A DNA stretch of 64,000 bases from Alitta virens. Taxonomy: Eukaryota > Annelida > Polychaeta > Phyllodocida > Nereididae. The translations under genes and the position numbers were made by a program. The notes under the pieces were generated by a model, which had not been told where the DNA came from, searched no databases, and saw only the letters and a program-made list of their open reading frames with translations. How positions within the stretch are numbered: position 1 is the first letter of the stretch; every line of letters starts with the position of its first letter. Positions 21,324 to 32,682 of the stretch are shown here, in pieces. The stretch covers positions 9,036,526 to 9,100,525 of the forward strand of contig OW028581.1 of assembly GCA_932294295.1 (NCBI GenBank), in the 5' to 3' direction.

Positions 21324-22190
21324 AAGAGATTTTTATTGACAGCAAAATATCAAATTGATACATGTGTCAGCATATATATCGGCATTTCCATATTTGACAT
21401 GGGCATCCACAAAGGGGCACTTGCCCCTCCCTGTATTTTGGCATTTTCCACTAACAGGTTTCAGGAAAAAGTGAACATATTATAATTGTATCAATTGCTT
21501 TATATTCAAAGTAAGAGAATTCCTAAACTTCTGAGGTGGGGTCTTGCCAAAATGTGTCAACATCTACTTTAACATTGTGCAGCCTGTCCGAAATGTGTGT
21601 GCTCATCATGCATGAACCTGACAACCATCATGGTGGACATCAACCAGGTCTTTAATGACAATTAAAACCTTTCTACTGTACATGAAGTTGCAGGGAAGAA
21701 TGTGCTACAACCAAATAACTCCATATCTTTCTTATATAGATATCTTACTCTTATAATATAACTAGTCCTGAGAGTCTCCTGCAATTCCATACACATCCAT
21801 TTTATGCTCAAATTCAAACTGTTGCCCCCAACCCCTCTCTGGAAAGTTTTCTGTAGGTCTACGCCCATGTTTGAATATGCTTCTTTGGACAGTACGTCAA
21901 TTTCATTGGCTTCTTAGCTCAGTGGTAATCTTTGCTCAGTGCTCCCTGAACCGAGCAATTATGCGTGGGTTTTTAAAATTACCTTTTGTACCATGTCTAC
22001 ACACCATTTTCACCAACATCCATTTCCTATTTTTGCAACTTCAGATGAGCCTAAAATACAGCTTTTGTACCATTCGTAAAAAAATTTCCCAGGGGGGCAT
22101 GTCTCCCCTAGCAGGACTTAGGTGCTCGTTCAAGTCCTATGCCGGACTACCTGACCCCCCCCCCTTCCAAAAGTCCTAGATCCGCCCCTG
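20488..22190. mobile_element. hAT-like element, 1.7 kb, with nested LINE
   Basis: The ends are CAGGGGCGGATTTAG and CTAGATCCGCCCCTG, an inverted match with one or two differences; this terminal form (CAGGGGCGGATC) is common among hAT-type elements. The flanks TAATAATG (20480-20487) and TAATACTC (22191-22198) agree at 6 of 8 positions, consistent with an old 8-bp target duplication. The interior contains a LINE 3' end (20610-21320), a low-copy repeat (21580-21655) and no recognisable transposase. It is therefore a non-autonomous element carrying foreign cargo. Confidence 0.65.
20610..21320 (+). mobile_element. LINE 3' end, RT C-terminal region, ORF intact from 20564 to 21205
   Basis: The frame (213 codons as read from 20564) carries a C-terminal segment of a non-LTR retrotransposon polyprotein: a pattern of CLRDVWQLLYRTHSHLLPSL, a cysteine-rich FIKFACNGL stretch, then an N-rich tail. 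This matches the region after the reverse-transcriptase thumb in CR1/L2-like elements. The palm domain is absent, so it is 5'-truncated. After the stop come an AT-rich 3' UTR, AATAAAG, and a (TA)n tail ending about 21320. The first about 15 codons belong to the surrounding hAT-like sequence. The frame lacks stops, which suggests a fairly recent insertion. Confidence 0.6.
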
Positions 22191-22417
22191 TAATACTCCA
22201 TAAAAGTAAGTCATTTGGAGATTGATTTCAGTTATCATTCTTTTGAAGTAATGACACTGTAAAGAAGTGTTTATATTATATGTAGGATACAAATAATCCA
22301 CGTAATTAAGGAGAGAAAATCTGTGCTCGACATCCCTTATAGCATAATCAGCTTGCTTTGACTTGATGTGCTGCTGTTTATTTTTGGAATGATAAATGTG
22401 GAATTTGGAGATTATAT

Positions 22418-22600
22418 GACAAAAGAGATGTATTACTAGCAAAGAGGTGATAAAGGTAGTTGAGGCGCAGATAAAAGATGGATGTCTGTGTTCCCACGTG
22501 AAAGAAAAGATACTGCCTCGGTGTCTTTCTAATAATCATTTCTTTTGACGGTGGACAAACTGCTTTTGCCAAATGCCTGACTTCCATCTATTGCTTTTCG
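22418..22600 (+). repeat. low-copy repeat, inverted partner at 47110-47312
   Basis: About 190 bases match at roughly 85 percent by eye with the reverse complement of 47110-47312. Shared words include GAGGCGCAGATAAAAGATGG and TGCCTGACTT. The minus copy keeps a 71-codon frame; this copy is interrupted by stops. Nature unknown. Confidence 0.65.
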
Positions 22601-22887
22601 GAGACATAGGTTAACAATTTCAGTTTGATCTTTTGCTTTTAATTTTTCATTTACGATAATATTGTCTTATGATTTGGATTTCACAAACAAACGATGTAGG
22701 AAACTTGGCTCATGGTGGTTTGATTGTACATTGTATTTGAACATTGCAATGATGATGGCTCAGGGAAGGAACTGAATAGTCCACTGAAATGCAACAGAGC
22801 CTCAAGGGGCTCATAGTGTATGACAAGTCTGGTTTATATGTGCTTGTAATGATAATATAGTCGAGGCTTACAAATTCAGACTGAGAT

Positions 22888-23040
22888 TATTTATTTAACT
22901 TGTACAAAATATGTTACAAGTGAGGAGGGACTCTCTAAGAGACAAGCCATCGCTTCTCGAGAGTCACCCCCTCAAGTACAAAAACAACAATAACCAATTT
23001 TATCACAAATCACTTAATTCTGGTGAACAGTGAAAGGGAA
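22888..23040 (-). mobile_element. LINE 3' UTR fragment, minus strand
   Basis: Reverse complement of the intronic piece at 4444-4612. The common words (GTGAGGAGGGACTCTCT, AAGCCATCGCTTCTC, AGTCACCCCCTCAAGTAC) leave no doubt that both come from one family. There is no coding part, so it is a heavily 5'-truncated insertion. Confidence 0.6.
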
Positions 23041-23264
23041 GCGATACTGGGACAATGTATTTAAAGTAAGTATAAACCACTAAACTATAAATGGTATGCT
23101 AATATAAGAATAAGTACCCATATCAGTGACACATTCAAGTCACACTATACCTGGCTCCTAGAACCACTGAAATACATCATCTTGATTTGGCGATTTAAAG
23201 TATAAGATAGCAAATTTCAATGTATTAATTGTTTTTTGTGAATAAGAAACACTTGAACTATGCC

Positions 23265-23400
23265 TCAATGCTACTGGGTCTGAAGTTCAGGAAACTTATC
23301 TGACCAGCTGCCAAAATGTAATGATGAGATGGTAAGGCTGTTTGATGTTCACACATTACATATGTAAATGGTCAAGGCCACTTTATGATTATATTACAAA
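23265..23400 (-). mobile_element. SINE family A fragment, minus strand
   Basis: Carries the tail half of the SINE in reverse: CTGGGTCTGAAG, GACCAGCTGCCA and AATGATGAGATGGTAAGGCTG. Compare the plus-strand full copy ending near 53710. Confidence 0.65.
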
Positions 23401-23479
23401 GAAAATCACATTATATGAAAGTAATTAATAAAAAAATAGCTAACATTGGATTTCTGATGAGCCAAATATAACGTGTGGG

Positions 23480-23910
23480 TAGGGCTGTTCACATTTACCT
23501 TCAAAACGATACGATACGTATAACGATACAGTAAAACCGATATGATACGTATCATGATATGTATCGTCAATTATGTCAATTAAAACAAATAAAATTATCA
23601 TAATAGTATACCTAACATGATTGATAGAGTATATTCAATTTAATGAACAAATATTTATCTTAACTTCAGACCCTTGTATTATGTCGTGAAAATAGAGTCA
23701 GAGCTTGGAAAGTCAGAGTAGGCCTATATATTTCCCTTTGAGTGCCTTTCAAATTAACAATACATCTGGGTAGCACAAGTGTTGTTACTCAAAAACACCA
23801 TTCTACATATCGTTTACATGTATCGTTATTGTGAATAACGATTATCAATACCCGTATCATTATCCTTGTACCGGTACAAACGGTATACCGAGAACCGGTG
23901 TACAGCCCTT
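23480..23910. mobile_element. hAT-type MITE, second copy, 431 bp
   Basis: The ends TAGGGCTGTTCAC and CCGGTGTACAGCCCT match the 19888 element. Flanks CGTGTGGG (23472-23479) and CATGTAGG (23911-23918) agree at 6 of 8 positions with two G/A differences, as expected of an older target duplication. The interior shares the CGATACGTAT words and is about 80 bases longer than the first copy. Confidence 0.8.
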
Positions 23911-24034
23911 CATGTAGGTGTTTCCAGCATGTTGTAGCTTGTTATGGCATGTTATAACTTTGGACAGCTACAGTGGAACATTACCAGTAGACTAGTAGCA
24001 CTGTGGACTCAGTTTTTAGTGACTTGCAACACAT

Positions 24035-24190
24035 TGCCTTCAACGCATTGACTTCTTTTAATGAGTAGGCTAAGCACGTATGGATAGTGTAGGAGACGCC
24101 TGGGTCCTGTGTTATGGAGCAAACGACTGAATTGTATAGGATATAAAAGGCCATTCCTGTGGCACAGGGAATCAAGGATTAGCAGTTTGC
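24035..24190 (-). repeat. unnamed dispersed repeat D, copy 1
   Basis: Contains the signature ACTTCTTTTAATGAGTAGGC followed by TATGGATAGTG and a TGGAGCAAAC block. Related copies lie at 35208-35300, 39668-39722 (short, diverged) and 44870-45020 (opposite strand, TACTCATTAAAAGAA). About 150 bases, no coding frame shared between copies. Confidence 0.6.
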
Positions 24191-24300
24191 CATGTGTGTG
24201 TGTGTTGGTTGGCTGGTAAGTCAATATTGATGGTTAGGTCAATGACCCTTGCTTACTATATATTGTTTATTTTATTTATTTATCTATTTTTTATGCAATA

Positions 24301-26650
24301 GATTCAGATTCAGATTCTTCTTATTTTGCCAAAATATATTTACAATTTATTTTCATTTTTTCATTTTTAAACATTTGTTTCGCAAGGAGACCTCACAAAG
24401 ATAAATATATTTTATCGCCAGCATGAGGCCACCTGGAGAGATCCATTAATATTACATAGTGAACATTAAATCAAGCACAATATGGAAATTACTCTCATCA
24501 GTTGTAATTTCATCTACGTTACTCCTCTCAAGTTAAAGAATATGTGGTTGAAAAGTATTATGCAGAAGCAGTAGGATGAACATTTTATACATATATAGTA
24601 ATTTTCAATACTGCAGTCTGCGAAATAAGATGCTACAGTGCTATTTTTTCACACATTTCTTAAATCAATCTAAACTGTGTTTCTAGTTTTTCTCTGTAAG
24701 TCAAGGACATATTATTAAGGGTTTTGATAAATCTATACTTAATACTCTGTTTTGCAAATTCATGTTTAATTAAGGGAAGTCGCAGTTGACCAGCTTCTCT
24801 AACAAGCAGCAACAAATCAAGAAAATAATGTGGCAAGGCATTGTTGAATCGTTTATGGCAGAATTTCAGGTCACAAATATCATGGAATTTTAAAAGATTT
24901 AGTTTTTTTAAATAAACCACTGGTATGACAATTATATTTACTGTTAGTAAGAGCTCTGACAGCTTTGTTTTTTTAAATTAAAACATTGCCAACCCCAAGG
25001 AAGAGCTCCATAGTTTAAGTGTGATAACACAAGGGAATTGTTTATATGTAACAAGGCACAGAGAGGCATCATATTTTCTAATCTGTGCATAATGCCTACT
25101 GTTTTTGACAATTTCTTTGTAATCATATCACGGTGAGCTTTCCAATTTAGATGTCTATCTAACATTATGCCAAGGAAGTTAAATTCATTGATAAATTCGA
25201 TAACAGAGTCTTCTATTTAATAGTAGGAATTTGAACTCTTCTTTGGGGTGCATGGAAAATCATGGCTTTCGTTTTGCTTTTGTTAATAGATAGCTTATTT
25301 GCCTTCATCCCATTTCTCCCGCTGACCAACTCATCATTTAGATTTCTATCACCCTGAAAAGTAGGGAAGCAAAAAGAGTTGTATCATCAGCATAAACAAT
25401 TGAATGAAAGACAGAAGTAGCGCTGACAAGATCGTTGACATAAATGATAAATAAAAGAGTACCAAGAATGGATCCTTGTGGAACACCAAGCTGAAGTGGA
25501 ACATGATTAGATTTGATATTGTCTACAACAAGATATTGCACTCTGTTAGTTAAATAGCTTCGAAGTAATTTCACTGAAAGATCTTTCATGCCATAGTGTT
25601 TTAATTTAAACAGAAGTATTTCATGGTCCAGTGTATCAAAGGCCTTTGGTAAATCAAGATAAATATTAATGGGTACTTTTTTTACGTCAATTTACCAATT
25701 CTAACGCGGCCAATTCTGTTGAGTGAGAATGTCTAAGTCCATACTGACTTTTGTAAAATAATTTCAGAGAACTAAAGTACTCATTAAGTTGATCATGAAT
25801 AATGCGTTCAAGACCTTTGATACACTGGGAAGTAGAGACACAGGTCTGTAATTTTCGATTTTATTCTTTAGATTTTTTTTGTACAATGGAACAGCCTTGA
25901 CAATTTTCAATTTATCAGGGAAAATACCTGAAACAAAAGACTGACCATAATTATGCCACAAGCTTCGTTGACATCATGTCACACCCACAATTGTTTTAAA
26001 TTTTTAGAGACTATTCCTTTTATTACAGTATTTCTATTTGTAGTATGGAACTCAAAATCTGGGGCAACTGGAAGATTCAAATAGTTTTGGAAATTTATTC
26101 CATCCGGGGTTCTAATTGTTAGTGCTAATTTAGTTCCTGCTTCAGCATTTTATTCATTAAATGCATCAGCAATTTTTTGTTTGTCAGATATATAATTATT
26201 GTCCACCAAAACATTTTGGAAATTCAATTTTCTTATTTTGACCAATTATTGAGTTAATCATGCCCCATGTCTTTTTGATATCACTCTTATATTTAGCAAA
26301 ATATTTCTCATAATAAAGTTTTTTGGCATGGCAAATGATTTTCCTTAGTATGCAATTATAAGTCTTTAAATTCGTTTTTATATTACTATATTGAGGATCC
26401 TGAACATTCAAAGATTTCAATTTGATATAAAGCTTGTCTCCATAGGCTATGGACCTGATAATACCATTTGTTATCCATTTTGATTTCCGGTGTTTATGTT
26501 TCTTAAATTTTAAAATTTTTTGTTGGAAGCAGTGTGATATTGTATCTGTCACATTAGCACTAAATTAATTATAATTTTCATTTGCATTTGCATTATTTCC
26601 GCAATCAAAAATGTCAATTATACATAATTAATGCAACTTTTCTTTAATAG
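24301..26650 (-). mobile_element. LINE remnant with reverse-transcriptase domain, frameshifted
   Basis: Minus-strand non-LTR retrotransposon in several frames. At 26552-26196 there is a linker region (KSKWITNGIIRSI). At 25961-25764 is the first RT box (IENYRPVSLLPSVSKVL). At 25589-25338 is the palm with GVPQGSILGTLLF and the catalytic YADD, encoded at 25394-25383. At 25165-24944 and 24920-24660 is the thumb/C-terminal part. The 3' end carries a GAATCT repeat tail at about 24316-24301, typical of a LINE 3' terminus. The endonuclease domain is missing, so the copy is 5'-truncated, and stops and frame changes make it inactive. Confidence 0.85.
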
Positions 26651-26738
26651 CAACCATGGTGCTAGTCATAATTTTCAAGCTGGTATGCATGGTTATAGAG
26701 TTGCAATGGTAGGATAGGTCAAGATCCATCAGTTGCTG

Positions 26739-26762
26739 ATAGATAGATAGATAGATAAATAA

Positions 26763-26820
<58 letters not shown>
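26739..26820. repeat. (GATA)n microsatellite
   Basis: Near-perfect GATA array with an early AATA interruption. It sits directly left of the SINE piece at 26870. Confidence 0.95.
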
Positions 26821-26869
26821 GTGGAAATTAAGTACAGCTAAAAGGCAAGTTCTTAGCGAGAGTGTTGAT

Positions 26870-27190
26870 TAATAAGGTGAGAGAGAGAGGAGTCCACCAA
26901 CATTACACATTTACCCCATGGGTGGGATCTTTTAATTGCCTCAGCATAGACACTTATTACAAAGGACCGCCAATTTAACGTCTCATCCGAACAACATCCA
27001 GCTGGGATGTTGCTCATGAAGGGTGCCTGGGCCTGGGATTGAACCAGGGTCCTTCAGAGGAGCAGGCGAGCGTCTTACACTAGACCACCAAGCTGCTGGA
27101 AGATAGATTGAAGGTGGCCCGGGACTGAACCCAGCAGAGCAGGCAAATGTGGGATTGGCAGATGCCTAACCATTAGGCCACCCAGCTGCT
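26870..27190 (-). mobile_element. SINE family A, minus strand, with second tRNA-like head
   Basis: From right to left on the minus strand: a tRNA-like head (about 27190-27100, GGTTAGGCATCTGCCAATCCC), a second tRNA-like unit (about 27097-27020, with box B GGTTCAATCCC), and the body words CATCCCAGCTGGATG, GTCTATGCTGAGGCAA and CCACCCATGGGG. Two adjacent heads suggest one SINE inserted into or next to another. Confidence 0.65.
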
Positions 27191-27773
27191 AAATATTGTT
27201 TGTTACATGACCAAGTTCATGTCGCTTAGCATGTTTGGAGTTAAACGTCTTTGTCTCATTATTCCATCTAACAATTAGTGACAACCTGTCCACTTCCTGT
27301 CAAAGATGCCACTTAAATTCTTCATCACTTCCATCAATCTTCTTATATCAAAATGGGGGGTTTATCATGCAGTAATTAACTCCGTTTTACTGCGTATATT
27401 TGAATCTGACAGTCAGTGGCCATGACATACAGCAGCTTATGGTGGTAACAATTGCAAGAAAATATTCATGATACTTTTTGACTAATTTTTTACACCAATT
27501 TAGCAGAAACTGACCACACATCTTCTGTGCCCACTGTTCTAAGGCAACACTATTTTTAAAGATTGACTGCAAATGGCTACTATATAGATTCTTTATCCAT
27601 CCCTTTACTGCTAAAACAATAATAACAGTTTATCAGTTGGTATATCCACTACATGTTCTTCTGAAGAGAAGCCAACCGAACTGTATGTTGGTGAAACCTC
27701 ACTAACTAAAGGTAAAAATACATTGTATTACACAGAACTGCATAATTACAGTCATATTAAATGATAGTCAGAT

Positions 27774-27803
27774 CTAGGAGAAATTAGACCTAATTTCTCC
27801 AAG
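27774..27803. repeat. palindrome, 14-bp arms
   Basis: CTAGGAGAAATTAG-AC-CTAATTTCTCCAAG, with 13 of 14 positions paired. The same palindrome occurs at 51225-51254. Recurrence at a second locus suggests a mobile or otherwise conserved unit. Confidence 0.8.
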
Positions 27804-28062
27804 GTCAGGTTGAGACTAGGTATCCCAGCATCCTTGCTTGTCCCATCGGAGTGGCCGCCATTACTGCTGGCATCAACAACCTTGTTTGTTGCAAAAGATC
27901 TGCTGTGTTTCTTTTGCAGATTGTGCCATATGAAAACGCATCAATAACAGGAGGTTTTTTTTTTATGTTCTTAGAATTTATATATAAATGGTCTTAGGAT
28001 TGTTTTTAAAGGAAGTCTGATTATAAAGGATTTCAACTGATTCAAATAGAAAAGGGTTACCG

Positions 28063-28064
28063 AC

Positions 28065-28095
<31 letters not shown>

Positions 28096-28096
28096 C

Positions 28097-28128
<32 letters not shown>

Positions 28129-28134
28129 CTAGAC

Positions 28135-28177
<43 letters not shown>

Positions 28178-28178
28178 C

Positions 28179-28210
<32 letters not shown>

Positions 28211-28216
28211 CTAGAC

Positions 28217-28259
<43 letters not shown>

Positions 28260-28300
28260 CATAGATAGATAGATAGATAGACATAGATAGATAGCTAGAC

Positions 28301-28373
<73 letters not shown>

Positions 28374-28376
28374 TAG
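28063..28376. repeat. GATA array with 82-bp higher-order period
   Basis: A 314-bp array of GATA with variant words GACATA and GCTAGACA. GACATA starts at 28094, 28176 and 28258, exactly 82 bases apart, and GCTAGACA falls at matching offsets in between. Open frames here (repeated SIYL residues) are by-products of the repeat. Confidence 0.9.
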
Positions 28377-28379
28377 ATA

Positions 28380-29690
28380 TTGTTGAAGACTTCACTTTTT
28401 ATTTTACTCAAAATTTTAGCACATTTATAAAACAGTAATTCTTAATTTATGCTATATGACATCTCTGTCCAGGTCTATATAGCAGAAAGTTAGTTTTCGA
28501 CTGAAGGTATTTGTATTTGTTTTGACTTAGAATGAATGATTCAATTAATCAATATGCAAATTGATGTGCTAGAAAGAAGACGAATTGGTCTCAGTTGATG
28601 AATAACTAAAGTTAGTGACAATAGTTTACTTCATTTAGCTTAAGGTTGCTGCATTTTTCACACAAAAGTTCTGTTGAGTGAAACAAAATCTTGCTACAAA
28701 GTTTTAGAAAAAAGCATATATTCTACCAAATAACGTGTGATTCTACCTCAAGAACATTGCCCAGATTGATCCTGTTCTAAGACTTGTGATCAACTTTTGT
28801 GGGTTGTGTAACAAACAGACAGGAAAATCCAAGAAAGAATATGAAACATCAGTAACATACATTAAGTGGATTGCATTTACCAAAAGAAAGTATTTAAATT
28901 TATTATTTAATGCAGTATAACTAACGACATTCACCCGGGTCAACTTTGCCTCAGTTGAATATGCTTGGTACCTCATGTTTCAACTTTATTTTATTGACTA
29001 TCAGCGGGTAAGAAGTCATGTTTTTGCTCTATTGATTGCTTCACTTCAATTGCAAAAGTTGTGTATGTAGTTCAAGTTCAACTTCATTAGATCTTTGCAT
29101 CACAGGATACAATTCTTACAGTAATCACGAGTGATGTTGACAGTAGGTAATACTGGCCTTGATTAATTGTCATTTGTAATAATTGATGTGATGCAGTGTG
29201 TCCACCAAAGCTTTGCTAGCTGTTGCGGTGTCCACCCTATGAAAAAAAGATGATGTGAATATGATTAATGATGATGGCCATGATAAAAACTATAAGATGA
29301 ATGATCCAATTAGTGAAATAAACGAATTAGCTTATTGGTTTTGGAGGGAATACATGTAGTTAGGGAAATAGCAGTAAAAGTTACCCACAGACTAAGATTG
29401 CATGTTAAAAGAACAGCTAAACACCATGCAAGATATGTTCCTGTAAAAGAAGGCATCATCGCTATGCTTCATGATGAAATCTACGAATGAAATGATGCTA
29501 TGGCTGATCGTCCTCTTGATTGGTATTTGTGATTTTCGTGAGAGCTCGTGGATGTTATTTGTGGACGTAACAAGGGAGCCAATCGGACTAGGCATTCGCG
29601 GTGATTTAATCAAAGGGTATGTAGTGTGACTCGCTAGACAATGGTGTCCACGGCATGCGCTCTTTCTTTGCTGCCATACGGGGGGAGTTT
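28380..29690. other. DNA without recognised gene
   Basis: No convincing exon or repeat family. The minus-strand frames at 28743-28976 and 29392-29613 show no domain or family resemblance. Confidence 0.5.
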
Positions 29691-29696
29691 ATCATC

Positions 29697-30018
29697 ACTG
29701 TGTGTCGTCACCTATAAGCCAAGCGACCTAGTTATAGACACTATTTGCTATTTTACCAAGCTAAACAAAATGATTGGTTAAACTATGCAGCCGATAGGCT
29801 GAGTAGAGACTTAAGAAGTTTTCTCTTAAAAGTAAAAGAGAAATGGACTTTTTTTTTGGTTTAGGCAATTTTTCTGAATTGCCTGCTTGTCAGAACAAGA
29901 ATTGCGTAACTCAGCAGCACATGAACATCTAATTATTCGGTAATTTCATTGTTAGACTATTAATACCATTAGCCAGCTTCTAATTAGGTTGCTGGGCTGT
30001 GAGGTGACGACACACACG
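29697..30018. mobile_element. MITE-like element with about 40-bp terminal inverted repeats
   Basis: The left end begins TGTGTGTCGTCACCT (29699) and continues AAGCCAAGCGACCTAGTTA. The right end, read in reverse complement from 30016, gives TGTGTGTCGTCACCT and then CAGCCCAGCAACCTAATTA. About 33 of the first 40 positions pair by eye. The interior is AT-rich and has no coding frame. Target duplication not resolved. Confidence 0.6.
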
Positions 30019-30435
30019 GTTACGAATTGCAATCATGTAATATAATCTAATTGTTTCGTACGGCATGATTTTTGCCTTGACTTTAAACATGTAAGACTGA
30101 CACAACAAAAGTAAGTCGAACGTAATTAGTGAGCTAGCTGGTGGCGCATTCTTTACGAGAGTAATAACGGCAGGGAATTGTTTGCCTGGGTGTTAAATTG
30201 GTTATATATGTGTGCATTCACTCTGGGGCAAATGAAACAAATTTGTAACATTGTGTTGTCAGCTCACTGGTATGTCTCATGCCTTGTTTTCATGTACGTT
30301 GTCCGTGAAGCGTATTACGCAAAAGGTATTGAAGAAAACAGTTACAATCTCGTGAAATATTCCCATAAATATGTGTGCAGGTACCTACACGTAATCTGCA
30401 GAGGACTTATATAAGCAATCATTTGCCTAAAATGT

Positions 30436-31380
30436 ATGCCATGTCAAATTCCCAAAAAGTCAACAGTCACAAACCTTCTTGAATTTTTAGATGTTTGGAC
30501 TGTCAATTATGATAAAAATGTGTGTACTGATATTATATACCTGGAGTATTCAAAATGTTATTCAAACTGTCGAAGTACGGTGTATCAGGGTCAGCCTATC
30601 AGTAGTAAAGAACTTTTGATAAATAGAGTGCAACATGTGAAAGCCAATAGTTCAATTTCACCTTCTGCTCACAAGGTACAGTCATTCGACCACTCACTGT
30701 TAATTTTGTGTTTTTCCACTGATTTACCGCATGTAATAGAACACAGCATTCTTCGTGTCCATGCGGATGACACTAAATTGTATAAAGCTATTCCTAACAC
30801 TCAGGATTGCCAGAATTTACAAAATGATTTGAAAAGTATTTACAACTGGGTGCAGTCATGTAGATGGAATTAAATCCGGATAAAACCAAATTACTTACAA
30901 TTAGAAATTGTACAAAAAGACATGACTATGTTCTAAGTAATAATGTAATTGACAGAGTTAACTCTATGAATGGTGCTGGTGTTATCATACAGTCAAATCT
31001 TAAGCTTACGAAACATTGCTCTAATCTTGTCAAGAAAGCTTACTTTGTTCAAAGGTATTTCACTAGACTATTGTAAATTTCAGTAATTTATCATATGGTC
31101 AAAGAATGGAATTTTTGAGTTTACAGAGTTTAGAACTTTGACGGTTAAAGTCAGATTTGATGCTGTTTTTCAAAAATATTAAAGGTGTAAAGTTAATTAA
31201 TCTAGAAAAATTCAGACACTTTTATAGGTTCCAATAGAGGTCATAACTTTCATTTACATAAATATTACCGAGAAAAGAAAATTGTTTTGGATAAGCAGAA
31301 TAGTCAATAACTGGAATTGCCTTTTTTGTACAAAGCCGCTCTGTATCTAGTTTCGAACGAAAACTTCATTTTGTAAATTT
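30436..31380 (+). mobile_element. LINE remnant, RT fragment with HADD
   Basis: At 30436-30873 a frame carries a decayed RT box (TDIIYLEYSKC in place of the usual DxxKAFD) and then, after an internal deletion, the palm motif HADDTKLYKAI. The catalytic box is encoded at 30760-30771, with H for Y. The frame then shifts into 30864-31076 (MELNPDKTKLLTIRN, the standard segment after the palm), and further broken C-terminal text runs to about 31380. Multiple stops and shifts: an inactive pseudogene. Confidence 0.8.
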
Positions 31381-31404
31381 CCAGACGTACATTATTCAAA
31401 TGGT

Positions 31405-31516
31405 TTTCATAGACTTAGAGCTGTACTCCAGAGGACGGTCTTTGAATGTAGGACTAGCCAATGGGATTCCTGGATTCATATTACGTCCTCTGGAGTTTAG
31501 TTTCCAAGTCTATAAA
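31405..31516. repeat. 112-bp foldback with 33-bp arms
   Basis: Left arm 31405-31437 and right arm 31484-31516 share CATAGACTT and CTCCAGAGGACG in inverted orientation, with a few mismatches in the middle. The loop is 46 bases and holds an AGCCAATGGG word. It could be a tiny MITE; no second copy noticed in the window. Confidence 0.7.
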
Positions 31517-31811
31517 ATTGGCTGTAATCAAATGTCTCCATCAGTCCGTGATGTGTATACATAATCCGCAGTGCATATTGCAGTATTTTAAAAGAGGGAT
31601 TGCTTGTGGGAATAACTGCGTATGTACTTATTCATGATGTATATAATTTCTGTCCTCATGAAAAAAGGTTTATCCGGCGCAGAGACAATATACAACACTA
31701 AATTGGTTGACGAATATTTCTGCAGTTGTTTATTGTCCTCACGAAACTATAGTGTTATCATTGATTGGCGCATTCATGCTTTCCCATAGCTACTAAAGTA
31801 CAGTAATGGGT

Positions 31812-32122
31812 CAATGCTACCGGGTCTAAAGCTTAATTCAGCTGATATGACCAGCTGTCAGAGGCAGACCTAATGATGAGATGATAAATCTGCTTGGAGT
31901 CCACACTATTATACAAATTTACCACATCGGTGGTCTTTTACATGCATCAGCATAGATACTGAGTACAAGGCACCTCACATTTAGCATTGGATGCAATCGA
32001 CATCCAGCTGGGATGTCGCTCATGAAGAGTGCCCGGGCCAGTGATCAAACTTGGGACCTTCAGCGGAGCTGGGCAATATGGAATTGGCGGATACCTTAAC
32101 CATTAGGCCATCCCAGCTGCTC
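31812..32122 (-). mobile_element. SINE family A, near full-length, minus strand
   Basis: On the minus strand it reads head to tail: GGATGGCCTAATGGTTAAGG (box A region), GATCACTGGCCCGGGC (degenerate box B), ATCCCAGCTGGATGTCG, TCAGTATCTATGCTGATGCA, the cluster TCATCTCATCATTAGG, and the tail GCTGATATAAGC-like words ending in the CATTGACCC flank. About 311 bases, close to the 306 of the plus copy at 53415. Confidence 0.75.
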
Positions 32123-32682
32123 CTAACAGACCCAAAGCTACTGATATAAATCACTGCCAACTGACGCAATACTGTAAATAATATCAGTTTATTACTACAT
32201 AAAAGCTTTTAACTGAATAATACAAGAGGCTGACCAATATTATGATCTTGCAGTGACATATGCATTTTTCAGGCTGTGGTCATTTTATACCCTGCCAGAA
32301 CACTTAGTACAGGTTCTGTGAGGGGCTTGGCTGACCATCTTTTCAGAGTGGCATCAAGGGAAAAGGGAATGAAGGTCAAAAAGAAATGATGGACTCTCAC
32401 AAAACGTGAAAACCATCAAGTATTCTGACCTCGGGACTCTAGGTTCTTTGATCTGTCATGTCCACAAACTGCACGGAGACCACATTGCAATTAGCCCAGT
32501 GTGCTCATGACCTTGGTATGTCTTTCAACTTCAGCAGTACATGTATAATTAAGCCTTTATTTGGATGAAATTGGATCAGTTGGTAAGGTGTAAACAAATT
32601 TCAGAAGGCTGCATATTCACAACCACATTGTCACTTCATTTGTTAAAAATATCCATGACTCTCGCATGTTCTACTCAAGACA
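32123..32682. other. DNA without recognised gene
   Basis: Lies between a SINE and a LINE fragment. No exon or known repeat seen. Confidence 0.5.

Noticed and set aside
27971..28395. Frames encoding long runs of SIYL residues
   Set aside because: They are translations of the GATA array in three frames, with no start context or splice structure.
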